DNA from: Topomyia yanbarensis | Taxonomy: Eukaryota; Arthropoda; Insecta; Diptera; Culicidae | Length of the DNA: 64,000 nucleotides | Assembly: GCF_030247195.1 (NCBI RefSeq) | Contig: NC_080672.1 | Coordinates: 373,124,166 to 373,188,165 of the forward strand | Reading direction: 5' to 3' | Shown here: positions 1 to 12,540 of the stretch, piece after piece | Position numbering within the stretch: position 1 is the stretch's first letter | How the letters are laid out: every line of letters starts with the position of its first letter | Translations under genes and position numbers: made by a program | The notes under the pieces: generated by a model | The model's input: only the letters and a program-made list of their open reading frames with translations | Database searches by the model: none | What the model was told of the DNA's origin: nothing

Positions 1-129
1 TCTTTATTTAATAGGAAGCGAAGTTAAAATTGATTTAATGTCTATGAAACATAGAACTGCTCACCAAAACATTGCATAACTTTCAACATTTGCTAAAAAT
101 GTTTTTGCCTTTCTCATTCACTCTAAAAT

Positions 130-290
130 TCGTCAATCTAATCCCGACCCGGAGAGCCGAGTGTCATATGCCAGTCGACTGAGTTCGTCGAGATCGGAAC
201 ATGTCTGTGTGTATGTATGTGTGTATGTGTGTATGTGGAAAAAAATGTGACCTCTGTTTCTCAGAGATGGCTGGACCGATTTGCACAAAG
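130..290 (+). repeat. CGGAGGGCCGAGT core with GT-rich microsatellite, copy 1
   Basis: A conserved stretch (CCCGGAGAGCCGAGT, then a CGACTGAGTTCGTCGA block) precedes TGTCTGTGTGTATGTATG and a second conserved block ending CTCAGAGATGGCTGGACCG. The same order recurs at about 15990, 17520, 24700(-), 39600(-), 40860(-) and, in part, 51540. Confidence 0.7.
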
Positions 291-510
291 TTAGTCTCAA
301 ATGAAAGGTACAACCTTCCCATCGGTTGCTATTGAATTTTTTATTGATTGGACTTCCGGTTCCGGAGCTACGAGTTGAAGAGTGCAATCACACAGCAAAT
401 TCCCATATAAACTGAAATGAAAACTTTTCAAAATCAAATTTGTATTTTGGATGCCAAATGACTTTAAAATGCATGAAACATTGAGATGTTTGACAAAAAT
501 TGAATTGCAG

Positions 511-815
511 TGAGGGGTTGCTACTTTAAAATTTAAACTAGTTTAAAATTTCTCAACAAGTTGAAAATTTTCGGCAGGACCTGGACCTCCCGGATCTTTC
601 TCCATGATCCGCCGCTGGTTTCAAGCGATGTTTCAGTATCACATAGTATCTCAAGATCGTGGCTGTCGATCCATTGTATGTATGTGCAAATCGTACTGAA
701 CATGTAATATTCATTTCCACCATTGTATTGAACATAACCAGCCATGGAATCGTAGTCTGGACAAATGAGACAAGCACAATTGCACCACTAGGTGGATTAA
801 GACAGGTTTTTTTTG
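511..815. repeat. Dispersed repeat GTGAGGGGTTGCTAC...CACTAGGTGGATTAA, copy 1
   Basis: The same segment lies at 17980-18262 and, inverted and interrupted, at 38483-38893. One end carries CAGTGAGGGGTTGCTACTTT, the other GCACCACTAGGTGGATTAA. Here it sits inside the hAT-like element. Confidence 0.6.
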
Positions 816-1424
816 GGAATTCGTCGAGTTGAGACGAAAACGTTTTATGATTATAACGAGGATAACACTTTCCGAATGTAGAGAGAAATTTATGAAAAAT
901 GACGATTTCCATTCGACTCTAGCAGGTCCTGATCGATTTTGATGAGCATTTGATTTTTGTTGTATGACCAATTATATGTATAGGTCAAATGTTTAAAAAC
1001 AGTAATTTAAGGTCAAGATAGCATCATTTTGAAACCGCCAATTTCGGATGTTTAGTATCTTCGATGAGTTTTACAAACGTTAAACAGCGAATTCATTTGA
1101 TAAAATAATTTTGACGGTATATCGTCCAAGAAGTATTTATGGTGAATTTTCTCAGGTTAGAATTCATGACTGCAATAAAGTCTCAACAAATTCGCTAAAG
1201 ACACGAACTCTGTTACTATTTTCTGAAAAATTAATTCTGCTTGATTTTAAAGCTTCAAAAATTACGGTTTCGGAATTATGCCGTTTGAACAGTATGATCG
1301 ATTTTCACCAAACCCCCACCAAACCGAATTTCTGGCTACGCCGCTGACTTCAAGTAGGTAGAAACAAAGTCGTTCTACATTCGTTCACAAGAAACTTCTT
1401 CGAATGCTGAATATCTATTATAAC

Positions 1425-1728
1425 ACATTGAAACCCTGATTTTATCAGCCAAATATGAACATATGTTTGATGGGCTTTAGCAGACGAACAAGACTGAATT
1501 CGAGTAAATCCTTTCTTGAGCATGTTTTCCTTATCGTGAAGATGGAAATATGCAAAAATAAAAAGTTCATCATAATCAAAAATAGTTATCAAACTACATC
1601 AAGGGACGGGAAGAATATTTTAACAGCTTCAATTTATTATAAAGAAAAAAATTGCCCGATTTAGTCAATGTCCCCATTTTGTCAGCCTAAAATACACCAT
1701 GAGATTCATAAAAATGGGTCTTTATTGT
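1425..1728. mobile_element. Tc1/mariner-type short element, copy A
   Basis: Ends are ACATTGAAACCCTGATTTTA and, inverted, ACAATAAAGACCC. Inside are repeats of CCCGATTTTGTCAGCC type. It matches the copies at 18857-19161 and 11294-11635; the last has clear TA target sites. No transposase frame. Confidence 0.55.
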
Positions 1729-2471
1729 ATGCATTATTCACTGTGTTTCACATTAATAGCTACATTTCATTTTTGGGGATTTTTTTATTGCATTGAACTA
1801 GAACAATTTTTAGGTAGCTTTCAAGGGGTTATTTTATAGACTTCTTCCAAAATTTGGCGAACCTATTCCAATTCGTATACCAATTAATTGGTATACTTAA
1901 GGGTTTATATGTTGCAGATAGAGAAAATACTGAAATTTTCAGCTTTTTTTCCTACACAATATTACGAAAGCTTATTAAACAATTTTTCCTAAAAAGTTTG
2001 TGGAAATTATAAACTATTTGAAATTTTTTAAAAGTTCTATTTTTTATTTAATTGTGATTTTTTAATAAATAGTGACCATCGCTTTACAACGTAGTCTATT
2101 TTTCATGGCTTGCGGTGTGCACAATCTCTCGAGTTATTGAACTGAAAATTATGGAATAGAAATTAATTTTTAGTATTCTTTACAGATTTAACTCGCCGCG
2201 CAGATAGCTCTGAATTAGACCTGCTGGTACCCTAAGACGATTTCGCTAGATTTTCAGAGCACTGTGCACCCAGTGCATTAACGCAAGTGACGGAAGGTTA
2301 TCGAAAAGATTCGTGAAAATGAAAATTCCAGTAATGATGATGATTTTCCCAAAAGTATCAAGTATACTACTGGGATGTCACCTTTAGAAAAAGTCGATGT
2401 CGAAGTAAAATTTGGAACTATGCACGCATGCACTTCAGAGATAGCGTGATATCAGGAGCTGCGATTTAATT

Positions 2472-3133
2472 TCAACGCTTTTTTGTGAAAAGGGCGATAC
2501 TTACAAATGTAAACATAAGGCTTTTTCCATACATGCAAATGAGGGCTTTGAAACGCAACAAATTAACCTAAAAATTTGGATTCTACGATATTGCTTTCTT
2601 AAACTACAGCAAAAAATACAACGGGCAAAACTGTATTTTTGTTTGTTTATTTAAAGTTTCGCCCTCCACGCTCCATGCAAACAAACAGGGCAATACTTTT
2701 TTTGCTAGCAGTTTAGAGGCGAAACTGTTATTTTCGTATTTTTTTAGGATTATCAAGCTGATACCAGCTGTAAATAGTAACAATGATCGCTATTGAAAAA
2801 ACACGGACGAAATCGGTGGTGTAAAACGGTAGTTATTGTAAAAAACCGTAGGGGCGATACTTTAATGCTGATAGGTGGGACCGAAAAAGTAAACAATCGC
2901 CAAAGGGGCGATACTACCATTTTGTAAATTTCAATAGCAAAAACAAATTTTAATTTAATAATTTCAAATACTTTATGAAGTTTTGGATTTCGATCACTGA
3001 ATCATGCAATCTAGGATGTAAAAAACACAATAGTTCTTAAATAGAAAATAAAACCAAGTCTGGAAATATTCACTGTTGATTTTCTTTGAATGGTGTCACT
3101 GCTAGTATCGCCCTTTTCAAGAAAAAGCGTTGA
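2472..3133. mobile_element. Inverted-repeat element with iterated GGGCGATACT motif, copy A
   Basis: About 30-bp terminal inverted repeats: TCAACGCTTTTTTGTGAAAA at the left and its inverted counterpart TTTTCAAGAAAAAGCGTTGA at the right. GGGC(G/A)ATACT occurs five times in both orientations (near 2491, 2689, 2851, 2907, 3109), with GGCGAAACT variants. No coding frame. The equivalent element in copy B is split by an insertion. Confidence 0.65.
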
Positions 3134-3541
3134 TTTCTTAGTTCTCAGTCGCGTTGGAAATTTGAGTAAAGTATAAACTTCAAATCGATTAAAAAAATCG
3201 ATTTTTTGGCTCAGTACAATATATAACCCCTTTAGGAAAATTCAGTTTTCCCACCACAATTTAGATATTTTATTAACAGAGCATTAGCGTTTGTATGTTT
3301 ATTTTATGGGCCATTTTTACGCTTTTCCATTGATTTAGTTTAAGATTTTTAGCACTGATGTTGTCCTATGCTAATTTGAGCGATTCTCTGAGTCGTGCCA
3401 CTATCCCATGTAGTATGTGTTATCAAAAACATCGCGAAGCATCAAGTTCTAAATGTTCTCAAACGATATAATATCCGAAGAGAGTGATAAGAGTTATAAG
3501 AAATGTCTCATCACACTGTTAGGTGGATTAAAAACGTTTTT

Positions 3542-5130
3542 TAATTTCAAGCAACATGGTAATGAAATTATCACGTGAACTATTTCACAAAATTTGGAAT
3601 ATTTTTCGTGGAATCATTTTTGTACCATGCACTTTTTCATGAAATGTCCAGATGCTAGTACCCAGTAATAGGTACGAGCAGTAGAAAAAAGAAAACTATT
3701 AGGTCATCAAGTATCGTTATTCATTTGATAAGGTTCAGTGTGATGTATGAACAGAAAACGAAAACTGCTCTGAACACCAAATCGTGTTCGTGATATAATT
3801 CACAGAATAAGATACCGCGAATTAGTCACACTTTTATGATCCAATTCATATTGTCAAGTTACTCCGCGTGAAAAAACCTACTGTACCCAAAAAATAACAG
3901 ATGGCGTTAAGGCGAAGAGAAATTATGAATACCATGAACTGCTGATATCATGAACATGAGTCACATTACTCCGCGTGTCAAATTCGAAAGTAAGCTGTAG
4001 AATAAAATATCACTAAAACGTGAAAAGAAATTATGAAAATCGTGAACATGAATCACTCTACTCATGACTAAAATATCACGATAACGTGAATAGAAATTAC
4101 GAAAATTGCGACTAGGATCGTTGAAGCTATCACCTTCCATCTACAGGGTGAATCATATTTGCATATATGGATGTGATAGATAAACGAATAAATAAAGGAT
4201 CCAATGCAATGTCCGTTTTGTTTTGCATTCAGTCCAGATTAATGTATCGAACAACATAATCAGACACCGGACGGTCGGACAGCGACTTTTTGAGGAATAA
4301 CAATAACTTTATTTCCCTTGAGAGAGGCCATCAACAAAGGCCCAAACGACGGGTTGTAAGAAGCCCCTTTTTGGTTTTCAAAGACTATGACAGCCGACTT
4401 CAAAATCTCCAAAATAGCTTCCCGGTCGTGATCTTTTGTTAAAACTATTTACAATCAAAGAGATTCTATGAGAAATACAAAGATCATTAAAACAACATAT
4501 CTGTTGATTTTGAAGGGGTGCACGTGCTTCTGCCACTAAAAATGTGGCAAATTACTTAAGCAGTCGACCCCGCCCATGGAGGGGTATTTCCATTCCGAGC
4601 ATGCAAATTCCACGAGAACTAGTTGTTCTCGTGACGTGAACTGTGGGAAAATATGATTATCCCAGAATGATAAACTTCGCGGCGGAATTTGCTAAATAGG
4701 TATTTTCCTTTCCTTAAAGATTCCGAACAAATTAAAACTCTCTCATACTGTCGAATAGCATGCTAATGGAAGAACGTCTTCTTTCGTTTAAGTTTGTGAT
4801 TCTTGGAAGCCGCATGCAATACGTTTGAATCAACGTTTTCCACTGTGGCGGCATATTCTAATTTTTCTTTGGACTAATCTATAATTTATTAATTTTTAAA
4901 CAGCCTTAATCTTTCGTAAGATATAGACACTTTAAAACCCGTTTCAATCAATTAAAGTAATCTTTTCAATTAAATAACTCCTACACATATAATTACACTG
5001 AAGTCGCTTTTTGCGCAGAGATGCGCATTGCGTAGATTCTAGACCGCGAAAAAAATGTTCGTTGTCGTTAAAATAGGCGAAACGAAAAGAAACTACAATG
5101 AAAAAAAAACCCTTGTAAAAAGCCACTTGA
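3542..5130. other. AT-rich intergenic sequence with weak short repeats
   Basis: Between about 3570 and 4110 there are loosely repeated blocks of the type CACGATAACGTGAATAGAAA with GAACATGAATCAC, spaced unevenly. No gene, RNA or complete element was recognised in the rest. Confidence 0.4.
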
Positions 5131-6328
5131 GTGTATTACTACAAACCTGAGAAACCGCTGAAAGTACCAACCACTCATATTTGAAACTGCTTCTATTTGT
5201 TCAAAGAACAACTGCAACGGTTACGATGCGTATGATTGCTGTTTACGCCAACGATGGACGGACTGTCTGCCTGACTGACTGACTGACTGTCTATGGAGGT
5301 GGAGGGGCCGTAAAATATTCTATGGCTCGCGCACTACAGGCGTTAATTGCCAGTTTACACGCGCTCTAAATTAATTGTTGATACTTTGATACAGTCGAGT
5401 TCTGTCTGTAAGGTCTCGAGCCAACCGACACGGGTTGTAAAGAATTTCCGACAGCTGGAATGAAACTTTGTTGCTCGACTTGATCCAATCATCCACCGCC
5501 GGAATGCGGAAATGGAAAAGTTGATTGGTTCAATTAAGATAAAAAAAAGAAAAACAATGGATCACAATTTAAGTGGCTGGATCGTTCAGAATACTGCCTG
5601 TATAGGTTCCCAGAGCGGTATGAGATTGCTCCTGTGCAGTTTTTATTTCGTCCTTGATCAAATCACAAATTGAAAACTATAAACCAATGTGAGCAGTAAA
5701 AATAAAACAAATAAACTGGTTCTATCCCCCACTGTGGTGGACTGTGAAAATGTAATACCAGAGGACCAGCAGCAAGTGGCACCATACAAAATAAATGAAA
5801 ATGTGTTCCATGGCGGAATTGAAAATTCCTCGGAAAATGAAGCTATCACATCCCTTCACTTCGGAGCAGTTGCATGCAATCGCGAAGCAAAAGGACCAGC
5901 AGCAGGAATATTTCCCAGCAGTTGCACCGGCGACAGTTATCTATTCAAAGGAGAAAATCCAATTACCTTGCCAACGATAAAGTAGTTGAGTGATGAGAGT
6001 TAAATTGAATCTGTCCACTCTCTCGGTGACACGGTCTGCTGTCTAGGATGGGTTTGAGCGGTGTTTACTCTCGCACAGTAGTAACATCGCAAAACCCTAT
6101 CCGGATAGGAACGTGTCAACCGCCAGTGTGGCCACGCTGAAATGTAGCTTCTCAAGCGCGATCAATTTCCGTGATAAAATTATCTAAAAAAATGTTTTTT
6201 CGAAAATAATCAATTTTTCCATATTTATGGTCTTTGAAATCTTTGAACAGAAAAATATATGAATTTGACATCCCTGCACATCACGTTAGTTTCCCATTCG
6301 CTCGATGGAAGCCACAGCACAAAGGACA
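5131..6328. other. Low-repeat intergenic sequence, no supported gene
   Basis: It differs from the surrounding repeats. A 98-codon open frame at 5689-5985 starts at GTG and has no recognisable domain. Two overlapping plus frames are open over the same stretch, so neither can be preferred. (CTGA)n is short at about 5270-5290. Confidence 0.35.
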
Positions 6329-7686
6329 TAGGGGAATTATGGTTAAAACCGACACCTTAAGCTTAACACTTTTTCTAAGTTGCCACAAAACCAATAAAAT
6401 TATAATTTTTAAGCAGAATTCTTCATCAGAAAATTCTTAACAAGACTTAATTTTTTCAGCGCTTCAAAAAATTAATTTCATTAAAAAATATTGGTTGTAA
6501 AACTTGGAAAACAAAGTGACTTTTTGTAAGCACTGCGGGTAAAACCGACACCCCATAGGGGTAAGATCGACACCCCCTTTAATTTATTTTCTCTCCACTT
6601 TATTAAAATCTTTATCTTTATTAAACATGAGATATATGCGTGATTAATAAAGTGTGAGTATGTATGATGCAAATATGTGCTTTTTATTGCTTCATCATGT
6701 AGTGAGGGGAAGAAAGTTCGAAAGCGTAGTACTATAAATAAGAGTATTTTATGCTATAGGATTATTTATAGATATGAGTATTTCCAAATAATCCTTGCGC
6801 ACATCATTGTAACCTCCAGTGTCATTTTATTTCATAAGAGAAGATTTTCAGGTGTTCTACGTTCTGCTAATTGGATTCATTCACTTATAAGTGACACACA
6901 CACACTTCTTAGTAAAACTATCTTTTTCAGATTTGATTTTTCGGACTCTGATCATCAACGATCTATTGGAGTATACATAAGATCATTGTCTCATTGTGAT
7001 AAAATTCGTCTATGACAAACCAAGAGAACACTATAAATTCGGTTTGATGACCTTTTTGCAGAAATAGCAAAAGCTTCGTTAGAATCAGATAAGCAAAAAT
7101 TCCAATTTTTGATTTTTAAAGAGACTTACAAGAAATAAACACAATAAAAGTATTTCTGTGTATTTCTGCTAATACTATAGTGTTCTAATAGGCTAATTGA
7201 AGTGTCACAAAGATCCCCAGTATTTTGAAATGAATCGCAACTATACACAACCATCTTAACAGGGTGTCGGTTTTACCCTAACCATAGGGTGTCGGTTTTA
7301 CCCCAACAGCGCACATTTTTTTATAAAAGCTATTAAAAATATTGAATTTTTCAAACTCGTCTTCAATGCACCTAGTTGATCATAGGACAGGCCAATAATA
7401 ATAGGTACTGAAAAATGGGGTGATTTGAAAAGCTTTCGTTCGGTTAAAACCTTAAAATCTACCAACGAAATTTTACATCCAGACGAGTATGAACGCTGCT
7501 GTAGAATGTTTTGTTAATTTTTATGACATTCGGCGCACTAACGTAAATCCAATTTTTCTTCAAATGCTCTAAATAAACGTACCAATAATATTGTATCATT
7601 ATGAAATGAATAAAAATTTGATTTCTAGGAAAAGTTGTGGGGTGTCGGTTTTACCCACAGTGTCGGTTTTTCCCACAATTCCCCTA
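6329..7686. mobile_element. TA-flanked inverted-repeat element with GTCGGTTTTACCCC motifs
   Basis: Starts TAGGGGAATTATGG and ends with the inverted equivalent (CCACAATTCCCCTA). GTGTCGGTTTTACCC or its complement occurs seven times, clustered near both ends (about 6340, 6540, 6560, 7261, 7285, 7641, 7660). The interior is AT-rich without a transposase frame. TA at both edges suggests a TA target site. Confidence 0.65.
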
Positions 7687-8502
7687 AACTACAAAGCTTA
7701 CAGCTGCCCAGATTTGAACTTCTGCACCCACCCACGCTCTCCCGGTGCTTCTGCTGGCTGGTTGTGCCAGATAGTAAACGAAATTTACCCTAATTGACCG
7801 CATAGCTATTACGCGGTTGGGAACTCCCTGGTGCACAGCACAATCAGGACTGCAGCATGGCAAGTGTTTCACAACGTTCTCCCACAACAGTGCAGTGGTT
7901 TAATTTGTTGCTTTGTTTTCGCCACTTTACCATCAGCCACCAGCTCAGAATTGTGGGATGTGTACTTCTAACAGGAGCGGTTCAGAGACAATGTTGCCAT
8001 ATATTTGCGGCTGTGCTGGGATTTGATTTTCTTATCTGTACTATTCTACAGAAACCATTGTAACCAAATGTTAAAGTATATATTTGTTGGTCAAAGTATT
8101 TTAACAAAAGTTAACGCCATTAAACGACAGCCTTTATTTATTTTGCGACCTTCCAAAAAATATAGATTTAAAAAGTTTTAAATATCTGAACATTTGGATA
8201 AATCTATTTTTGGTTTTGAAGTAGTGGATCCCTAGTTTGGATGACTTGTTCATATCTGGTTTATTGTATTTAAGGAACCAGTGCTGTTTTGATTACTGAA
8301 TTTTTAATTTGTGAAGTGTGTATTTTTCCGATCTCCAGAATTCCTCAAATACTATGCATTCAACGCCTTAGTAACAATTGTGGTTTTATGATAGTTTTGT
8401 AGCCACTGATAAAACTTATATTGCACTAGCAGCGTGCTATAAAACTTCAATTGTTACTTGGGCGTAATGCTTACTCCATTGAATTCTGGAATTCACTTCC
8501 CC
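7687..8502. other. Intergenic sequence, nothing recognised
   Basis: GC-richer between about 7690 and 7960 and AT-rich after that. Open frames here are short on both strands with no recognisable domain. Confidence 0.3.
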
Positions 8503-9085
8503 AAGGAACAAAAATGGATAAGCCAATTTGCGCATAAGGGAACAAGACATAACTTAGAAAATGATGGATTTGAATGTTTCGTGATGCACTCGTCAGTAAC
8601 TGACACCAACTTGCTGCCAGTTAGACGATATACCTAAACTAACACCAAAATTGGCGCAAGTTAAACACTAAATCCAAACAGTTCACACATCGTCCGTTGG
8701 TATTGGTTTGGGTATATCATCTAACTAGCAGTAAGTCGGTGTCAGTTACTGAAGAGTGGAACATGAAACATTCAAATCCACCTTTTCAAAGTTAGATCTT
8801 GTTACCTAATGCGCGAATTGGTTTATCCAATTCTTTCCTTTGAGTAAAAAATATCGCATACTCGTAGGCGGCCAAACGGCAGTTCGTTTCCCTATACTCG
8901 TCAGCGACCCAGAGTTTCCCTGTTTGGCTAACCGAGACATCACTCGGTACCAGCCAGTTGCTTTGCGCGTTCACACATGTTGTGTGAACTATTTGGATGT
9001 AGTATCTAACTGACGCTAATTTTGGTATTAGTTTGGGTAAATCGTCTAACTGGCAGTAAGTTGATGTCAGTTACTGACGAGTATA
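8503..9085. repeat. Fold-back repeat cluster with GTCAGTTACTGAC motif
   Basis: 8503-8650 is repeated in inverted orientation at about 8698-8855: GGATAAGCCAATTTGCGCAT is answered by the complement of ATGCGCGAATTGGTTTATCC. A third partial copy, in the orientation of the second, runs 9000-9085. Each carries the near-palindrome GTCAGTAACTGAC or GTCAGTTACTGAC. No coding frame of note. Confidence 0.6.
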
Positions 9086-9239
9086 AACACAGGTTTTTAA
9101 TGCATTTTAAGCTCATGAATTTCTGGATTTCTAGCACTTACACTTACTAACATAGACTCAATAAGTGCTGGATTCCACAAAGTTCTGAACTAATGGTTTT
9201 TGAGTACTGCAATCTCATCAATTACTTACGCACAAACTA

Positions 9240-9440
9240 CGGTACCTGTAGTTGAGTGGTAAACGTGACCACCACCCACATCCCAGTTGGTCTGGGTTCA
9301 ATCCCAGCCGAGGTCATTGAGAGTTTTCGGAGGTGAAAAAATCTATGGTCACGTCTTCCTTCGGAAGGAAAGTAAAGCCGTTGGTCCCCGGTCCATGAGT
9401 TGATGGGTCGATATCTAGTCCAGATCAGGGCCCAAAATTC
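9240..9440 (+). mobile_element. tRNA-derived SINE
   Basis: An internal pol III promoter is visible: A box TAGTTGAGTGG at 9249-9259 and B box GGTTCAATCC at 9295-9304, about 35 bp apart. A non-tRNA body follows (to TCGATATCTAGTCCAGATCA). Compatible with mosquito tRNA SINEs such as Feilai, but the family was not confirmed and exact ends are uncertain. Confidence 0.65.
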
Positions 9441-9695
9441 TCATATCGCTTCAATGAACGATGAAACCCACTGGATTTATCTTCGTCTTTTCGCTGCCTC
9501 TTTCGTCACTAAATACACACAAAGCAAAACAAAACCGACAAAGCCGGCTTCTTCTTTCAATTCTACGGAAGCGAGTAGCTGGAGTAGCGACTTTCTTTTT
9601 CCTATGACAATACGAAAATTCAATCTCGTTTTAATTTTAAATCAGCAATTTTGATTCTCATTTTAATTTTCTGTGAATGAAATTATAACAATATG

Positions 9696-10467
9696 TCGTC
9701 GCTGTTGTGCTATCTTATGACAAACGCCATTTTGGGGTAAACTGAGTTAGATATGCCACATTACTTGTTTGAAAAATCTCTACAAAGTGGCGTTTTCAGA
9801 ATTTTGAAATTCTACTTGGTTACGTAGATATAGCTAGAAACATGATAAGAAATTGTGAGTTTTTTGTTTCAAATCACTATATCTAGGGATTGGCTCAAGT
9901 TATATTGAAGTTTTAGACGGTTTTATGTGTGAAAATGTCTGAGGAACACAATGGCATAAACATTTTCGAAAAAAAATTATACGAGTTGTGAGAAAAACAC
10001 AGTTTTAGTTTTGAACTGGAAATAAAATATATTTGGCAGCACTGTAATCAAGAATAACCATTTTTTCTAGATTCCCTGACTCATTTCCTTTAAAATGCAT
10101 CTAACCGATTGTTTATAGACCAAATTAAACCAATGATATGAATAAAAATTAAAAATTGATGATTTTTTTCTATGGAAAATTTTCTATGCACGATTATGAC
10201 ACGTCATACAAATTTTGTCATCAATACACGCCTATGACACGTGTGAGTGCGACTTTTATTTACATTCATAGTAAAAACTCGCAACATAGTCAAGCGATCT
10301 TCGTAATATTTGAGAGATTAATGCAGAACAGATAGAAGCATCAATTGTCTTCTTTGGATTGTTTATACCATTTATAAGTTTCAAGATATTCAATCTCAAA
10401 CCTTAAAAATCGTTTTTCTCGAAATGTGCTAAATGGCGCTTGTCATAAGATAGCACAACAGCGACGA
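9696..10467. mobile_element. 772-bp element with 36-bp terminal inverted repeats
   Basis: Left end TCGTCGCTGTTGTGCTATCT, continuing TATGACAAACGCCATTT, is matched by the inverted right end at 10430-10467 with about one difference. The AT-rich interior has no transposase frame, so it is a MITE-type element. No clear target duplication was found. Confidence 0.7.
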
Positions 10468-11292
10468 TGTATCATTGAACTGCAAGTGGAACGCCGCAAA
10501 CACGAGAAATAAGCACACCAATAGTGCTTCAGTCGTCCAATATCATCACTAGCTCATAATTCCACGAAATCGAACAATGACAAAGAAACATCGTTAATAG
10601 TGTATTTTCGTTTGGCTAGCACTATGTTCAATATCGAAGGAACGAATGTCGCTCTCAATCTCAAAGCGAAAACGAGTGTATGGAGAAAGTTTGAAATTGA
10701 ATTTACACGCATGCTTTATCGTAGGTCATTGTCTCATTTTCGTTATTGCATTGTTCTGGTGGTTTAGAAAGTAGCGTCGCTTTCTCGCCATTTTCGCCTG
10801 ATATTGGTAAATGAAAAAAACATTTTTCAACTCTGGTCCAGATAGTGGAATCACCTCTCTGGTGTCGGTCTTTAGCTTCGTAGCAGAAATAGGCTGATGG
10901 AAATTAACTATAACATGAAACAATGCACCCCTTTCTATACTTACTAAAAATATCCTCCTCTCGTGATACTTGTGAAGTACGCAGTAGTATATACGGCCTC
11001 TAGCAAAAGCAAATATCGTACTAACATCCCTTCTCTTTCCTTCAGCGATATACGTCCGGGCCTGGCCGGCATCGGTATTGATCAAGTAACGCTTCATGAT
11101 CACCAGCAGTTGCACATTGAAAGATGTTTAGCTACTCCCAAGCATAATTATCAACTGATTCCCTGTGCAACTTTTATTTTTGATATTCCTGGAAGCTCTG
11201 TGTAGTATTTCTGCAAAACAATACTTCAAGTGTCGTTCAAAGGAATGCATCAGGTTCCTCGGGCACTTTTTAAACTGGCATGGTAATAGATT
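10468..11292. other. Intergenic sequence, no supported gene
   Basis: A 129-codon minus frame (11115-10726) shows no domain that I recognise, and its composition follows the background, so it is not called as a gene. The flanks of the neighbouring SINE and inverted-repeat element run into this stretch. Confidence 0.35.
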
Positions 11293-11293
11293 A

Positions 11294-11635
11294 CAGTAAA
11301 GACTTGATTTTATCTGCCCCCGATTTTATCAGGTTTTTGACCCGATTTTGTCAGCCTCATATGAAAATTGATAGTTGGTAGTTTGATGGGCTCTAGCAGA
11401 CGAACCAAGTTGAATTCGAATAAATCCTTTCTTGAGGTAATATTCTTATCTTAGAGATCCGAAATTTGCAAAAATAATTTTAACTACATAATCAGATAGG
11501 GTTAGGGACTAAAGAAAAATATTTTAAGAGCTTCGGTTTATTAAAATGAAAGGAAAAATATATGTCCCGATTTTGTCAATGTCCCCATTTTATCAGCCTG
11601 AAATTCACCAAGGGACTGAAAACGGGTTTTCACTG
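11294..11635. mobile_element. Tc1/mariner-type short element, copy C (TA target sites)
   Basis: Sequence reads TA|CAGTAAAGACTTGA at 11292 and ends AACGGGTTTTCACTG|TA at 11637, so both ends carry a TA dinucleotide and CAGT(A/G)AA(A/G)AC inverted termini, as in Tc1/mariner. The interior has repeats of CCGATTTTGTCAGCC type. About 340 bp, noncoding. Related copies at 1425 and 18857. Confidence 0.65.
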
Positions 11636-11639
11636 TATT

Positions 11640-12060
11640 TGGACTCCCGCCACAACAGGCACATTTTTTAGCATTCACAATCCATGTGAATCGCTGCGCA
11701 AATGTCACACCTTATTGGTAATGGCCGATTTGCTCGTATTTAGTGCAACGCATAACGCGCGGTACAAACAGCCGGTCAGGCAGACGATCCTTGTCGAAAA
11801 AGACGTAACTGAACACAAAGCAATCCCGCCAAACGTCACCTGACACGAGTTTGTAGGGACAGTCCGCTTTGTCTCGTCCAGCGCAATTGCCATTCAAAAT
11901 CTTCGCTTAGTGGTGCAACAACAGCTAACCCGCTACTGCAGTTGATTTAGCTATGACCAAACTGAAACCGGCGACTACACCGTCGATCTCAACTTTGTGA
12001 GCGGGCATGTAGACTCGGTAGTCCGTCATAACAGGCTTGTCGCCAGTAACGTCATTTGAT
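11640..12060 (-). pseudogene. Decayed LINE ORF1 fragment with zinc-knuckle remnant
   Basis: The minus strand encodes, with stops and frameshifts, blocks typical of mosquito non-LTR retrotransposon ORF1 (nucleic-acid-binding, gag-like) proteins: YMPAHKVEIDGVV near 12010, then RLFVPRVMRCTKYEQIGH near 11720-11775 and an AKKCACCGG block near 11660. The C...GH...C spacing is that of CCHC knuckles. Reading frame breaks make it nonfunctional. It is abutted at its 3' end by the Tc1/mariner-type element. Confidence 0.55.
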
Positions 12061-12540
12061 AGAATATCACAATTCAGAGCTTATCTGGGCGAACTTTCGA
12101 AATATTGGTCACAGCTTTCTTTAAGTTTCTGTGTCAGTTCTTTCAAAATCATTGGAATACTTAGAGGATTATCTTCGATTCGAAAGAAGATTTAATATGG
12201 TCCAACCGAGCTCAATCCATAATTATTTTTACTATCGGGAAAACGGAATCTTTTATGACGAATCTTTTTCGACGTCTATTTTACCGTCAACTGGGTCTTT
12301 TCAGCAGCATTTTTTTATGCACGGGTCATGAGTCCGGCGCAAAGTGAAAACTTAAAGAATACGAAGCAAGGTACAGAAATTACGGGAAATATAATAAATT
12401 GTAAGACAAGTCAGATGATAGTAAACCAAACATATGGTCACAGCGTTGATTTTATTTATGAATTGAGCGGAGCATGAAAAACATGATGGACGTTCGTAAT
12501 AAAAACCCAGTTACTGTTCCAGATTTTCCCACCTGCCCTC
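12061..12540. other. AT-rich sequence between two retroelement relics
   Basis: Possibly upstream ORF1 remains of the neighbouring LINE on the minus strand; no motif clear enough to call. Confidence 0.3.

Larger units (their letters stand above)
1..1346. mobile_element. hAT-like nonautonomous element, right part (copy A)
   Basis: Ends with GGCTACGCCGCTG at 1346, followed by ACTTCAAG, the same junction as the complete copy at 17004-18788. The left end lies outside the window. No transposase frame is visible. Confidence 0.6.
1..3541. repeat. Composite repeat, copy A
   Basis: Positions 1 to about 2780 match 17386 to about 20195 almost base for base, and 2785-3541 match 24869-25635. The shared unit contains an hAT-like element end, a TACAGT-type element and an inverted-repeat element with GGGCGATACT motifs. 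It ends at GGTGGATTAAAA(N)CGTTTT, after which the two copies diverge. The left end is cut by the window edge. No gene is seen in it. Confidence 0.8.

Noticed and set aside
5689..5985. 98-codon plus frame as a gene
   Set aside because: It starts at GTG, overlaps another open plus frame, and has no recognisable domain or splice signals.
10726..11115. 129-codon minus frame as a gene
   Set aside because: Composition follows the background and no motif is recognisable.
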